Shown here one piece after another: positions 15,769-23,690 of a stretch of 64,000 nucleotides of DNA. A program made the translations under genes and the position numbers. The stretch covers positions 62,001 through 126,000 of the forward strand of contig NZ_JABFDM010000002.1 of the NCBI RefSeq assembly GCF_013178945.1. The letters are read 5' to 3'. A model generated the notes under the pieces. The model was not told the DNA's origin. It made no database searches and was given only the letters and a program-made list of their open reading frames with translations. The stretch's first letter is position 1. The number at the start of each line of letters is the position of its first letter. Source of the DNA: Bradyrhizobium aeschynomenes (lineage in GTDB: Bacteria > Pseudomonadota > Alphaproteobacteria > Rhizobiales > Xanthobacteraceae).

Positions 15769-17631
15769 ATGACCACCCGACACCCGAGGCCCATCCAGAA
15801 TCCGCAGAATTGGGCGTCCGCTGCGATGCCACCACTGCAGCGCTTTCTGTCGGCCTGCCATGCCGACTTCTGGTCCGACCACGACGGCATGGTGGCCAAC
15901 TACATCCCGGAACTCGGCAAGGCAGATCCTGCGCATTTCGGCATCAGCCTCGCCACGCTCGACGGTCACGTCTACGAGGTCGGCGACAGCCGCGTGCCGT
16001 TCACCATCCAGTCCATGTCGAAGCCATTCGTGTTCGCGCTCGCGCTGGATATTCTCGGCTCGGACGCGGTCGAGCGCGTCATCGGTGTGGAGCCGTCCGG
16101 CGACCCCTTCAACTCGATCCGGCTGAACGCCGACAATCGTCCGTTCAATGCCATGGTCAATGCCGGCGCCATCACCTGCAGCGGCCTGCTCCGGCAGGCG
16201 CGGCAGGCGGACGCCTTCGACACCATCCGTGATGCGCTCGGCCGCTTTGCCGGACGCAAGCTCGACGTCGACGATGCGGTGTTCGCTTCTGAATCCGCGA
16301 CCGGCGATCGCAATCGCGCTATCGCCTACCTGCTGCGCACCTCTGACGTCATCAAGGAATCCGTCGACGACGTACTCGCGGTCTACTTCCGGCAATGCGC
16401 CGTGCTGATCACCGCGCGCGACTGCGCGATCATGGCCGCAACGCTCGCCAATCGCGGCGTCAACCCCGTCACCGGAGAGCAGGTGGTGACGCCTTACGCA
16501 GTGTCGCGCACGCTCTCGGTGATGACCTCCTCGGGCATGTATGACTTCGCCGGCGAATGGATCTACCGCGTCGGCATTCCCGCCAAGAGCGGCGTCGGCG
16601 GCGGCATCCTGGCGAGCCTGCCGGCCCGTCTCGGTCTCGGCAGCTACTCGCCGCGGCTCGACGGCCACGGCAACAGCGTGCGCGGCATCAAGGTGTGCGA
16701 GGCGCTGTCGGCGCATTATGGCCTGCACATGCTGAACCGCTCCGACGATGCGCGCACCACGATCATCGCCGACTACGACATCGGCGCCAATCCGTCGCGG
16801 CGCAGCCGCCGCGCCCAGGAGCGCGATATCCTGGCCGCGTATCCCGATGCCGTGCGCGTGCTCGAGCTGGTCGGAACGCTGTCGCTCTCGAACGTGGACT
16901 ATGTCTCGCGGCAGCTCGCCGCCGGCGCGCGCCCGCAATTCGTGATCTTCGACCTCCACCGCGTCACCGCGATGACACAAGCGGGCCTGCGCCTGCTCGC
17001 CGAGCTGTTTCACGAGCTGGCCGACTTTCACGTCACCGTCGTGCTGTCGGGCATCCGCCGGACCTCGCCGGAATGGCAGGAGATCACCGCGCGCACCGGC
17101 GACATCAGGAACGTGCGCGACTTCTATCTGCTCGACACCTCGATCGAATGGGCCGAGGACCAGATCGTCTACCGCTATGGCGGCGCGATCGACTTTCTGG
17201 AAACCACCGAGCTCGCCGAGCAGCCGCTGCTTGCGGGGATCAGCGAAGAAGAGCGCCACGAGCTGGCGGCGCTGGCGATCATCCGCCACTATCAGCAGAG
17301 CGACCGCATTCTCAGCTCCGGCGAACCGGCACACTCGCTGTTCTTCCTGCGCTCCGGTGTCGTTCACGTTACGCTGCCCGACGGCATCCGGCTGGCGACG
17401 CTCACCGCGGGCCAATGCTTCGGCGAGATGGCGCTGCTGGACCCGGTGCGATCCGCCGACGTGACCGCCGATTTCTCGGCCACCGCCTTCGAGATCACCC
17501 TTTCGGATTTCGAGCGTTTCCGCGCGCGGCATCCGAAAGCGGGCGAGCGCGTCATGCGCAATCTGGCGCAATTGCTGGCGGAGCGTCTCACGGTCGCCAA
17601 TGCCCGACTCAATCTGCTCGCTGCGGACTAA
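15769..17631 (+). CDS. glsA: Glutaminase fused to STAS and cyclic-nucleotide-binding domains (620 aa)
   Basis: The N-terminal domain (about 25-330) is a serine-dependent glutaminase of the beta-lactamase fold, with Ser82-x2-Lys85 in QSMSKP and NAGAITCSGL at 131-140. It hydrolyses L-glutamine to glutamate and ammonia. Residues of about 355-465 form a STAS domain (LVGTLSLSNVDYVSRQL, FVIFDLHRVTAMTQAG). From about 485 to 605 comes a cNMP-binding domain with the phosphate-binding cassette FGEMALLDPVRSADV (about 551-565). Bacterial GlsA is usually about 310 aa, so the extra half suggests allosteric control. The enzyme is presumably cytosolic. It stands alone between an IclR gene and a gene-poor stretch. 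Confidence 0.93.
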   Translation: MTTRHPRPIQNPQNWASAAMPPLQRFLSACHADFWSDHDGMVANYIPELGKADPAHFGISLATLDGHVYEVGDSRVPFTIQSMSKPFVFALALDILGSDAVERVIGVEPSGDPFNSIRLNADNRPFNAMVNAGAITCSGLLRQARQADAFDTIRDALGRFAGRKLDVDDAVFASESATGDRNRAIAYLLRTSDVIKESVDDVLAVYFRQCAVLITARDCAIMAATLANRGVNPVTGEQVVTPYAVSRTLSVMTSSGMYDFAGEWIYRVGIPAKSGVGGGILASLPARLGLGSYSPRLDGHGNSVRGIKVCEALSAHYGLHMLNRSDDARTTIIADYDIGANPSRRSRRAQERDILAAYPDAVRVLELVGTLSLSNVDYVSRQLAAGARPQFVIFDLHRVTAMTQAGLRLLAELFHELADFHVTVVLSGIRRTSPEWQEITARTGDIRNVRDFYLLDTSIEWAEDQIVYRYGGAIDFLETTELAEQPLLAGISEEERHELAALAIIRHYQQSDRILSSGEPAHSLFFLRSGVVHVTLPDGIRLATLTAGQCFGEMALLDPVRSADVTADFSATAFEITLSDFERFRARHPKAGERVMRNLAQLLAERLTVANARLNLLAAD

Positions 17632-17953
17632 GCCGGTCATCGAAACGTCGCATTTGGAAGAAGACAAATACTCAAGGTTGCCGTTCGCAATAATTGATAG
17701 CTACGGTACTACATTTTTCATCACTCGTATTTGTACGGTCTCGCCCAAACGTTACCGGAACACGGTCGCAGGACAACCATAAGCGAGCCCAATTCGCGCC
17801 GTATTGCCCGACGATGTTCTGAACCGTCGATGAACGCCGAGTGGGGACTCGCAAAGCGAACGTCGAAGTGGGGTGTTCCGAGTAAAATTCCAGCCGCCGT
17901 CGCGTGTGTATTTGCGCAACGGAAAGTCGTGTCCAGTCCAGGGAGGAAACGGC
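17632..17953. other. Intergenic region downstream of glsA
   Basis: About 320 nt, more AT-rich at its start (17690-17740). No convincing gene was seen. A small perfect hairpin CGAGT-GGGG-ACTCG lies at 17838-17851. The 3' end carries the GGGAGGAAA ribosome site of the small ORF at 17954. Confidence 0.4.
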
Positions 17954-18055
17954 ATGAAGGAAGCCACTAAGAGGGCAACATCGGAAGCACTCGCGCACAT
18001 GCTGGCGGTGACCTCGATGATCGTCATCGCCAGCGTCCTGTTCTACGGGCGATGA
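17954..18055 (+). CDS. Putative 33-residue single-pass membrane peptide
   Basis: ATG 17954 is preceded by GGGAGGAAACGGC, one of the best ribosome sites in the window. The product has a short charged N-terminus (MKEATKRATSEALAH) followed by one hydrophobic segment, MLAVTSMIVIASVLFYG, and ends in Arg. This is the layout of small inner-membrane peptides. A 13-bp perfect inverted repeat begins over its last codons and may form the 3' end of its transcript. No family is recognised and no function is proposed. It could be a chance frame. Confidence 0.5.
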   Translation: MKEATKRATSEALAHMLAVTSMIVIASVLFYGR

Positions 18056-18099
18056 AGGGCTGTCTGGAGGTTCTGCGTCGCAGTTTCTTCATCGCCCGT
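18045..18099 (+). terminator. 13-bp inverted repeat over the end of the small ORF
   Basis: ACGGGCGATGAAG (18045-18057) pairs exactly with CTTCATCGCCCGT (18087-18099) around a 29-nt loop. There is no U-tract, so it may be an RNA-stabilising hairpin or a weak terminator rather than a classical one. Confidence 0.4.
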
Positions 18100-18286
18100 A
18101 GGTAGGATTGTGGGCTTGATTGCTCACGCGAACGACCGAGTTGAGTTGCGTTTGAGTTAGTAAGCGTAGCGTACCAGTATTGCGTCAATCGCGCGGCGAT
18201 CCGGGTCGGGACGAATTTGTAAGGCGTATCGTCCCGCCTCGGCCGTCCGCGACCGGCGTTTCTCAACGTCGCGCGGCCACACATTC

Positions 18287-18643
18287 TCATGTCTTCTTTC
18301 CGAAATATGGCACCGTGCCGCCCGCAAAGGCCGTGAAGCGCGCGCCGACGACGTCGCCGATCGTCAGATCTTGGTCGCCATGGGCCATCATGCGAAAGCC
18401 CTCGCGCATGTCCACCAGCACGATGTTGTAGGGCACATGCGCGCGGGTCTCCGGGGTCGCGGCGCGGCAGACCAGCGACATCGCGTAGACAGTGCCCTCT
18501 CCGCTCGCGGTGTGGTCGGTGAGCGCCAGCGAGCCGCACGCCGCACAGAAATCGCGGCGGAAGTACTGCACATGGGCGCAGCACGCGCAGCGCTGATAGC
18601 GAATCGCCGCCACGCCTTTGGTCCAATCGTCTCCTTCCCTCAT
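18287..18643 (-). CDS. Zn-ribbon/OB-fold (DUF35-type) protein (118 aa)
   Basis: The N-terminal rubredoxin-like zinc ribbon has Cys19-x2-Cys22 and Cys33-x2-Cys36. An OB-fold follows (GEGTVYAMSLV, YNIVLVDMREG, IGDVVGARFTAF). DUF35 proteins pair with thiolase-fold partners, for example in steroid side-chain retro-aldolases (Ltp2) and archaeal HMG-CoA synthase. The start codon overlaps the stop of the thiolase-like gene by 4 nt, so the two are translationally coupled and probably form one complex. Confidence 0.9.
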   Translation of the reverse strand: MREGDDWTKGVAAIRYQRCACCAHVQYFRRDFCAACGSLALTDHTASGEGTVYAMSLVCRAATPETRAHVPYNIVLVDMREGFRMMAHGDQDLTIGDVVGARFTAFAGGTVPYFGKKT

Positions 18644-19776
18644 CGCACCCGCTCCCAGAACATGCTGACATGGGACGACAGCACGCCGCCATCGCCGTGC
18701 AGAAGCGTCAGCGCGGCCTCGCGCACCTGGCGGCGCCCCGCCCGCCCCGTCATCTGCAGATGCGCCTCGTTGAGATGCGCCATGGCGCCGCCGACGCCGC
18801 AGTGGCCGTAGCTCAGCAGGCCGCCATGGGTGTTGAGCGGGACGGCGCCGTCGCGGCTGAAATGCCCCGCTTTGATTCGCGACGCCGCCTCGCCGCGGCC
18901 GGCAAGACCGAGATCCTCGAGCAGCATGCATAGCGTGATGGTGAAGCTGTCATAGACCGCGGCATAGTCGACATCCGCGATCGCGATGCCGGCAGCGGCC
19001 TTGGCTTTCTCGACCGCGATCTCCGCCCCGAGCTTGCTCAGAGCCGGCGCCGCGGTGACATGCTGATGCGTGTGCGCCTGGGCGCAGCCGCGCACACGGA
19101 TCGCAATCGATCCGGTCGGCTCGCGGCTGACGATGATGGCTGCGCCGCCGTCGGACACCGGACAGCAGTCGAGCAGCTTCAGCGGCTTTGCGACCAGCTT
19201 CGACGCCATCACGTCGGCAACCGTGATCGGCTCATGAAACTGCGCGCCGGGATGACCCAGTGCGTGCGTGCGCATCAGCACCGCAAATTCGGCAAGATCC
19301 TCCTCGGTGACGCCGTACTCGTGCATATAGCGCGAGGCGACGAGGCCGTAGTAGGCGGGGATGGTCGGGCCGAGCGGCAGCTCGTAGTCGGGATGACCGA
19401 CCTGCGCCAGCGCCTGGATCGAGGCGTCGCGGCTCTGGCCGGTCAGGCGGTTCTCGCCGGCGACGACGAGCATATTCTCGACGACGCCAGCCTCGACCAG
19501 GTGATGCGCGAGCATCACCATTGCGAGCCCCGTTGCGCCGCCGACCTGCACCGCGTGGGCATAGGACGGAGTGATGCCGAAATGCTCGGCGAACACGGTC
19601 GCGAGCATGATGTGCGGCGACACCGTCGAATAGCCGCACAGGATGCCGTCGATGTCATCACGCGTCAGCTCGGCGTCATCGAGCGCCAGCTGCGCCGCCA
19701 AGCTCATCAGGTCGAGCGACGAGCGGCCATCGTGGCGGCCGAACGAGGTCAGGCCAGTGCCGGTGATGTAGGTCAT
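18640..19776 (-). CDS. Thiolase-fold protein of the SCP-x/lipid-transfer group lacking the nucleophilic Cys (378 aa)
   Basis: This has a thiolase superfamily fold. At the usual Cys-x-Ser-Gly nucleophile the sequence reads VGGATG, with Gly80 in place of Cys, so Claisen condensation or cleavage chemistry is unlikely. The C-terminal GGLLSYGHCGVGGA keeps the GH motif. This pattern, together with the coupled DUF35 partner, matches Ltp2-like aldolases acting on beta-hydroxyacyl-CoA. The ATG at 19776 is used because an upstream extension reads a palindromic repeat. Downstream in the same direction come an acyl-CoA dehydrogenase and a CoA-transferase. Confidence 0.88.
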   Translation of the reverse strand: MTYITGTGLTSFGRHDGRSSLDLMSLAAQLALDDAELTRDDIDGILCGYSTVSPHIMLATVFAEHFGITPSYAHAVQVGGATGLAMVMLAHHLVEAGVVENMLVVAGENRLTGQSRDASIQALAQVGHPDYELPLGPTIPAYYGLVASRYMHEYGVTEEDLAEFAVLMRTHALGHPGAQFHEPITVADVMASKLVAKPLKLLDCCPVSDGGAAIIVSREPTGSIAIRVRGCAQAHTHQHVTAAPALSKLGAEIAVEKAKAAAGIAIADVDYAAVYDSFTITLCMLLEDLGLAGRGEAASRIKAGHFSRDGAVPLNTHGGLLSYGHCGVGGAMAHLNEAHLQMTGRAGRRQVREAALTLLHGDGGVLSSHVSMFWERVR

Positions 19777-19791
19777 CGTGCCACGCCCTCC

Positions 19792-19938
19792 GTCATTCCG
19801 GGGCATCGCGCAGCGATGAGCCCGGAATCCATAGCCACCGGATGCCGTGTGAGGCCCAGATGTGATTGGCATCCCGCCTCACGACATAGGGCGGGGGTTA
19901 TGGATTCCGGGCTCGCCCTTCGGGCGCCCCGGAATGAC
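19792..19938. repeat. Paired palindromic repeat, GTCATTCCGGG family, copy 2
   Basis: Opens with GTCATTCCGGGG and closes with CCCCGGAATGAC. GGAATCCATAG and TATGGATTCC halves flank a central insert of about 50 nt that is itself palindromic (GGATGCCGTGTGAGGC / GCATCCCGCCTCACG). It lies between the thiolase-like gene and the acyl-CoA dehydrogenase gene. Confidence 0.8.
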
Positions 19939-19993
19939 GGGTGGAGAGAGCGCGGGCATGTGGAGCGCGGACATGTCATGGCTAGGCGTGTCC

Positions 19994-21160
19994 TCAGTAT
20001 GATTTCGGCATGCCGAGGACCTTCTCGGCGATGAAGGACAAAATCAGTTGCGGACTTATCGGCGCGATGCGCGGAATCAGGGATTCGCGCAAATATCGCT
20101 CGACGTGATACTCGCGCGCATAGCCGAAGCCGCCGTGAGTCATCACGGCCTGCTCGCAGGCGTGGAAGCCGGCTTCCGCGGCGAGATATTTCGCGGCGTT
20201 GGCGGCCGGGCCGCAGGCCATGCCCTGGTCGTATTGCCAGCCGGCCTGCAACACCATCAGCCACGCGGCTTCCAACTCCATCCAGTTCTTCGCCAGCGGA
20301 TGCTGGATGCCCTGGTTCTGGCCGATCGGACGATTGAACACGTTGCGCGTCCGCGCATAGGCCGAGGCACGAGACAGCGCGAGATGGCCGAGCCCGACGG
20401 CTTCCGCAGCGATCAGGATGCGCTCCGGGTTCATGCCGTGCAGGATATAGTCGAAGCCTCGCCCCTCCTCGCCGAGGCGGTCTTCGACCGGGATCTCGAA
20501 ATCCTCGAAGAACAGCTCGTTGGAGTCGACAGGCTTGCGGCCCATCTTCTCGATCTCGTGCACCTTGATGCAACTGCGGTCGAAATCCGTATAGAACAGG
20601 CTGAGTCCATGGGTCGGGCGCTTGACCTCCTCCAGCGGCGTGGTGCGCGCCAGCAGCAGGATTTTTTCCGCAACCTGGGCGGTCGAGATCCACACCTTCT
20701 GGCCGTTGACGACGTAGCGGTCGCCCTTGCGCACCGCGCGGGTCTTGAGTTGCGTCGTGTTGAGGCCGGTGTTCGGCTCGGTCACCGCAAAGCAGGCTTT
20801 CTCCCGGCCGTCGACGATCCCAGGCAGCATCCGCGCGCACTGCTCCTTGGTGCCGAACACGACGACGGGATTGAGACCGAACACGTTCATGTGGATGGCC
20901 GAGGCGCCGCTCATGCCCGCGCCCGACTCCGCAATCGTGCGCATCATGATCGCGGCATCGAGGATGCCGAGACCGGAGCCGCCATACTCCTCGGGAATGC
21001 AGATGCCGAGCCAACCGGCGTCCGCCAGCGCCTTGTGGAAGTCGGCGGGAAAACCACCCTCCTTGTCCTTCTTGAGCCAATAGGCGTCATCGAAGCGGGC
21101 GCAGATCTTGGCAACGGCGTCGCGGATCGATTCCTGATTGGCGGAGAGTGCGAAGTCCAT
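19994..21160 (-). CDS. Acyl-CoA dehydrogenase, IVD/LCAD-type active site (388 aa)
   Basis: This is a full-length FAD acyl-CoA dehydrogenase with VTEPNTGLNTT, VNGQKVWIST and MTHGGFGYAREYHVERY. The usual C-terminal catalytic Glu motif (EGT) is absent and replaced by IAPISPQ. A Glu at 246 in HGMNPERILIAAE matches the alternative catalytic-base position of isovaleryl-CoA and long-chain dehydrogenases. It follows the CoA-transferase gene by 4 nt, suggesting that the transferred CoA ester is its substrate. Confidence 0.9.
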   Translation of the reverse strand: MDFALSANQESIRDAVAKICARFDDAYWLKKDKEGGFPADFHKALADAGWLGICIPEEYGGSGLGILDAAIMMRTIAESGAGMSGASAIHMNVFGLNPVVVFGTKEQCARMLPGIVDGREKACFAVTEPNTGLNTTQLKTRAVRKGDRYVVNGQKVWISTAQVAEKILLLARTTPLEEVKRPTHGLSLFYTDFDRSCIKVHEIEKMGRKPVDSNELFFEDFEIPVEDRLGEEGRGFDYILHGMNPERILIAAEAVGLGHLALSRASAYARTRNVFNRPIGQNQGIQHPLAKNWMELEAAWLMVLQAGWQYDQGMACGPAANAAKYLAAEAGFHACEQAVMTHGGFGYAREYHVERYLRESLIPRIAPISPQLILSFIAEKVLGMPKSY

Positions 21161-21164
21161 CGGA

Positions 21165-22370
21165 TCACTCCTTCGCAGGCGACAGCGTGGTCGCGCCGTC
21201 GCGGATCATCGCGGCGATCTCGTCCGTCGAGAAGCCGAGCTCGCGCAGGATCTCCTCGCCGTGCTCGTTCGGCCGCCCCGCCAGGTGCTGCGGCTCGGCC
21301 CTGGTCTCGGACCAGGTCGCGGAGACGCGGGTGCTGCGGATCGGGCCTTCGGTCGGATGCTGCACGACGGGAAAGAAATCGGTCGCGACGAGGTGCGGAT
21401 CGTGCAGCAGGCTTTCGAGATCGTGCATCGGCATGACCGGGATGTCGGCCCTGTCGAGCAGCGCGGTCCATTCCGCCGTGGTGCGGGTCTGAAAGATGCG
21501 CGCCAGTTCGGCGTAGACGACATCGATGTTGGCGGCGCGCCGGGCGAAGCTGTTGAAACGGTCATCGGCGCGGAGGTCGGTGCGGCCGGACGCCTCGAAG
21601 AACGCCTCCCATTGCTTGTCGTTGTAGACGATCACGCAGATGTGGCCGTCGGCGGTCTTGTAGGGCCGGCGGTCCTGCGACAGGTGCCGCGCGTAGCCGC
21701 CGCGGTCGAGCGGCGGTTCGTAAGTGAGACCGCCCATGTGGTCGCCCATGATGAACGCCGACATGGTCTCGAACATCGGCACGTCCAGGCGCTGGCCACG
21801 GCCGGTGCGGTCGCGATGCACCAGGCTGGCACAGATCGCCCCGACGGCGGTGAGCCCCACGATGCGATCGACCAGCGCGTTCGGCACATAGCGTGGCGTG
21901 CCGTCGCCGGCCACCGCCATCAGGTGCGCCAGCGCCGCTCCGCCCTGGATCAGGTCGTCATAGGCTGGCTTCGCCGCATAGGGGCCGTTCTGTCCGAAGC
22001 CGAACACGCCGGCATAGACCAGTCGCGGATTGAGCGCGGAGATCACGTCATAACCGAGGTTCAGCCGCGCCATCGCCTGCGGGCGGATGTTGTAGAGCAG
22101 CACGTCGGCGTCCTTGACCATGCGCAGCACGGCCTCGCGGCCGGCCGGCTTCTTCAGGTCGAGGCAGATCACGCGCTTGCTGCGGTTGGTGTTGAGGGTC
22201 ACCGGCCCCATGCCGGGATGACGCCAGGGGCCGATCTTGCGGGTGACGTCGCCCTCCGGCGATTCCACCTTGATGACATCGGCGCCGTAATCGCCGAGCG
22301 TCTGGGTGGCATAAGGCCCCATCAGCACGGTGGTCATGTCGATGACCTTGATGCCCGCAAGCGGTCCCAT
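21165..22370 (-). CDS. CaiB/BaiF family CoA-transferase (401 aa)
   Basis: This is a family III CoA-transferase. It has the N-terminal GIKVIDMTTVLMGPY..QTLGDYGADVIKVE signature and the aspartate nucleophile region GPYAAKPAYDDL, with Asp138 the likely nucleophile. Such enzymes move CoA between acyl donors and a carboxylic acid by way of an aspartyl-CoA anhydride. The ATG at 22370 gives the conserved N-terminus, and upstream codons are unrelated. It is the first gene of a three- or four-gene minus-strand unit with an acyl-CoA dehydrogenase, an aldolase-like thiolase and a DUF35 protein. Confidence 0.92.
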   Translation of the reverse strand: MGPLAGIKVIDMTTVLMGPYATQTLGDYGADVIKVESPEGDVTRKIGPWRHPGMGPVTLNTNRSKRVICLDLKKPAGREAVLRMVKDADVLLYNIRPQAMARLNLGYDVISALNPRLVYAGVFGFGQNGPYAAKPAYDDLIQGGAALAHLMAVAGDGTPRYVPNALVDRIVGLTAVGAICASLVHRDRTGRGQRLDVPMFETMSAFIMGDHMGGLTYEPPLDRGGYARHLSQDRRPYKTADGHICVIVYNDKQWEAFFEASGRTDLRADDRFNSFARRAANIDVVYAELARIFQTRTTAEWTALLDRADIPVMPMHDLESLLHDPHLVATDFFPVVQHPTEGPIRSTRVSATWSETRAEPQHLAGRPNEHGEEILRELGFSTDEIAAMIRDGATTLSPAKE

Positions 22371-22634
22371 CGCGGCGTCGGCTCCCTCGCTCGTTGTTAT
22401 GGACAGAGCTAACGGCACAGCCGGTTCCGGAGCAAGCGGGTGTGCGCGTATGGGGCCATGCGCGCGAGCGCGCTGCCGCAACATTCCGCCGCGCGGATCA
22501 CGGCTGCACGCGGGCCGTTGCATCGCACCAGATGTTCCGTGCCATCAGCACCATTCTGCGATTCCCTTTCGCCGCCAAGCTGTGTCAGCATGTCCGTCCA
22601 ACATCCAAGAACACCAGTGAGGGAGAACGCTGTC

Positions 22635-23060
22635 ATGACGCTGTATCAGGGCAAATGCTTCTGCGGCACGGTCGAGCTCGAAGCCGACGGCGAGCCGGAG
22701 GCGATGGGCTATTGCCACTGCTCGTCCTGCCGCTCGTGGTCGGCGGGCCCGGTCAACGCCTTCACCTTGTGGAAGCCCGCCAACGTGCGCGTGACCAAGG
22801 GCGCGGAAGCGATCGGCACCTATCACAAGACCGACATGAGCCACCGCAAATACTGCACCAAATGCGGCGGTCACCTGATGACCGACCACCCGCCGCTCGG
22901 CATGATCGACGTCTATGCCGCGACCATCCCGACCTTGAAGTTCACGCCCGGCGTGCACGTCAACTACGCGGAGAGCGTTTTGCCGATCAAGGACGGGCTG
23001 CCGAAGCTGAAGGATTTTCCGGCCGAGTTCGGCGGCTCCGGCGAGATGATGCCGGAGTGA
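22635..23060 (+). CDS. GFA family (glutathione-dependent formaldehyde-activating enzyme-like) zinc protein (141 aa)
   Basis: The zinc-binding CENP-V/GFA fold is shown by Cys8-x-Cys10 (GKCFCG), Cys27-x-Cys29-x2-Cys32 (YCHCSSC) and Cys74-x2-Cys77 (YCTKCGGH). The founding member was reported to condense formaldehyde with glutathione, but most relatives have no proven activity. ATG 22635 lies after GTGAGGGAGAACGC. Divergent from the CoA-transferase gene and otherwise isolated. Confidence 0.9.
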   Translation: MTLYQGKCFCGTVELEADGEPEAMGYCHCSSCRSWSAGPVNAFTLWKPANVRVTKGAEAIGTYHKTDMSHRKYCTKCGGHLMTDHPPLGMIDVYAATIPTLKFTPGVHVNYAESVLPIKDGLPKLKDFPAEFGGSGEMMPE

Positions 23061-23138
23061 GTCAAGGTCCGCGTGCAACAGATGCGCAAGCATCAAGGGC
23101 CTCGCGACAGGATCTGTCCGAGCTTTGCTGATCCGACC

Positions 23139-23263
23139 GCCCTCTCTTGAAACAGAGGGCGCAGGGAAGGCCGGGTGCCGACTGGCACCCGTGGCCCCCG
23201 TGCGAAAGAAAAGCACGGGGAGAGAACCACAGGTTCAGCCGGACCGACCCGGCCTTCCCTGCG
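23139..23263. repeat. Cloverleaf-like structured repeat element
   Basis: A 16-bp perfect stem (23160-23175 with 23248-23263) encloses two hairpins. One is GGGTGCC-GACT-GGCACCC (23173-23190), the other CCCCGTGC paired with GCACGGGG (about 23196-23220). A fourth hairpin GCCCTCT/AGAGGGC (23139-23160) abuts the 5' side. No coding capacity is convincing. From memory, related sequences recur between genes in Bradyrhizobium. It may be a mobile palindrome or encode a structured RNA. Confidence 0.6.
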
Positions 23264-23614
23264 CGGTGGTTTTCACGCTTACTTCGCGCTCTCCTCGGTG
23301 CACCGGCTTTTGGCCACCGTCGCCCTCGGGATCATCATGCCCCTCAGGCTTGGCATCAGCGTCGGGATGCCGGGACCACGCGACTTCGCGTCCGCGCCAT
23401 GCCGTTCGTCCGCGCAGACAAGCTACGCTGCGACACGTCGCGGCCACCGCCTCCCTGCCTCAACGTTCGTGACGATCGCGAAGCGCCCCTCGTGGCGAAG
23501 CAGGATGACGCGAATAAAGCATACATTCTGGAAAATAGAAATATGATTATTTTTTGCGGCAGGACTGGACAGGGCAAATCGGCTTGATGGCGCTCATGAA
23601 ATCAGCCTGCCCGC
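23264..23614. other. Gene-free stretch after the cloverleaf element
   Basis: About 350 nt with no supportable gene. The first part probably still belongs to the repeated element. The segment 23516-23580 is AT-rich for this genome (TATGATTATTTTTTG) and could hold a promoter or be foreign, but no oriented hexamers or ribosome site were identified. Confidence 0.4.
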
Positions 23615-23655
23615 GTCATTCCGGGGCAAGGCCGCAGGCCGTGAACCCGGAATCC
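23615..23655. repeat. Half copy of the GTCATTCCGGG palindromic repeat
   Basis: Only one arm pair is present, GTCATTCCGGGGC to CCCGGAATCC, with a short GGCCGCAGGCC palindrome inside. It lies just downstream of the antiporter gene stop. Confidence 0.65.
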
Positions 23656-23690
23656 CGAGCTTGGCTCGCATCTCACACGAGCAGCCTGGA

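Noticed and set aside
19994..21160. Acyl-CoA dehydrogenase judged inactive because the C-terminal EGT motif is missing
   Set aside because: A Glu at 246 occupies the alternative catalytic-base position used by isovaleryl-CoA and long-chain dehydrogenases.
23125..23472. 115-codon open frame over the cloverleaf element
   Set aside because: There is no ribosome site, the composition is biased, and the frame runs through perfect inverted repeats that explain the sequence better.
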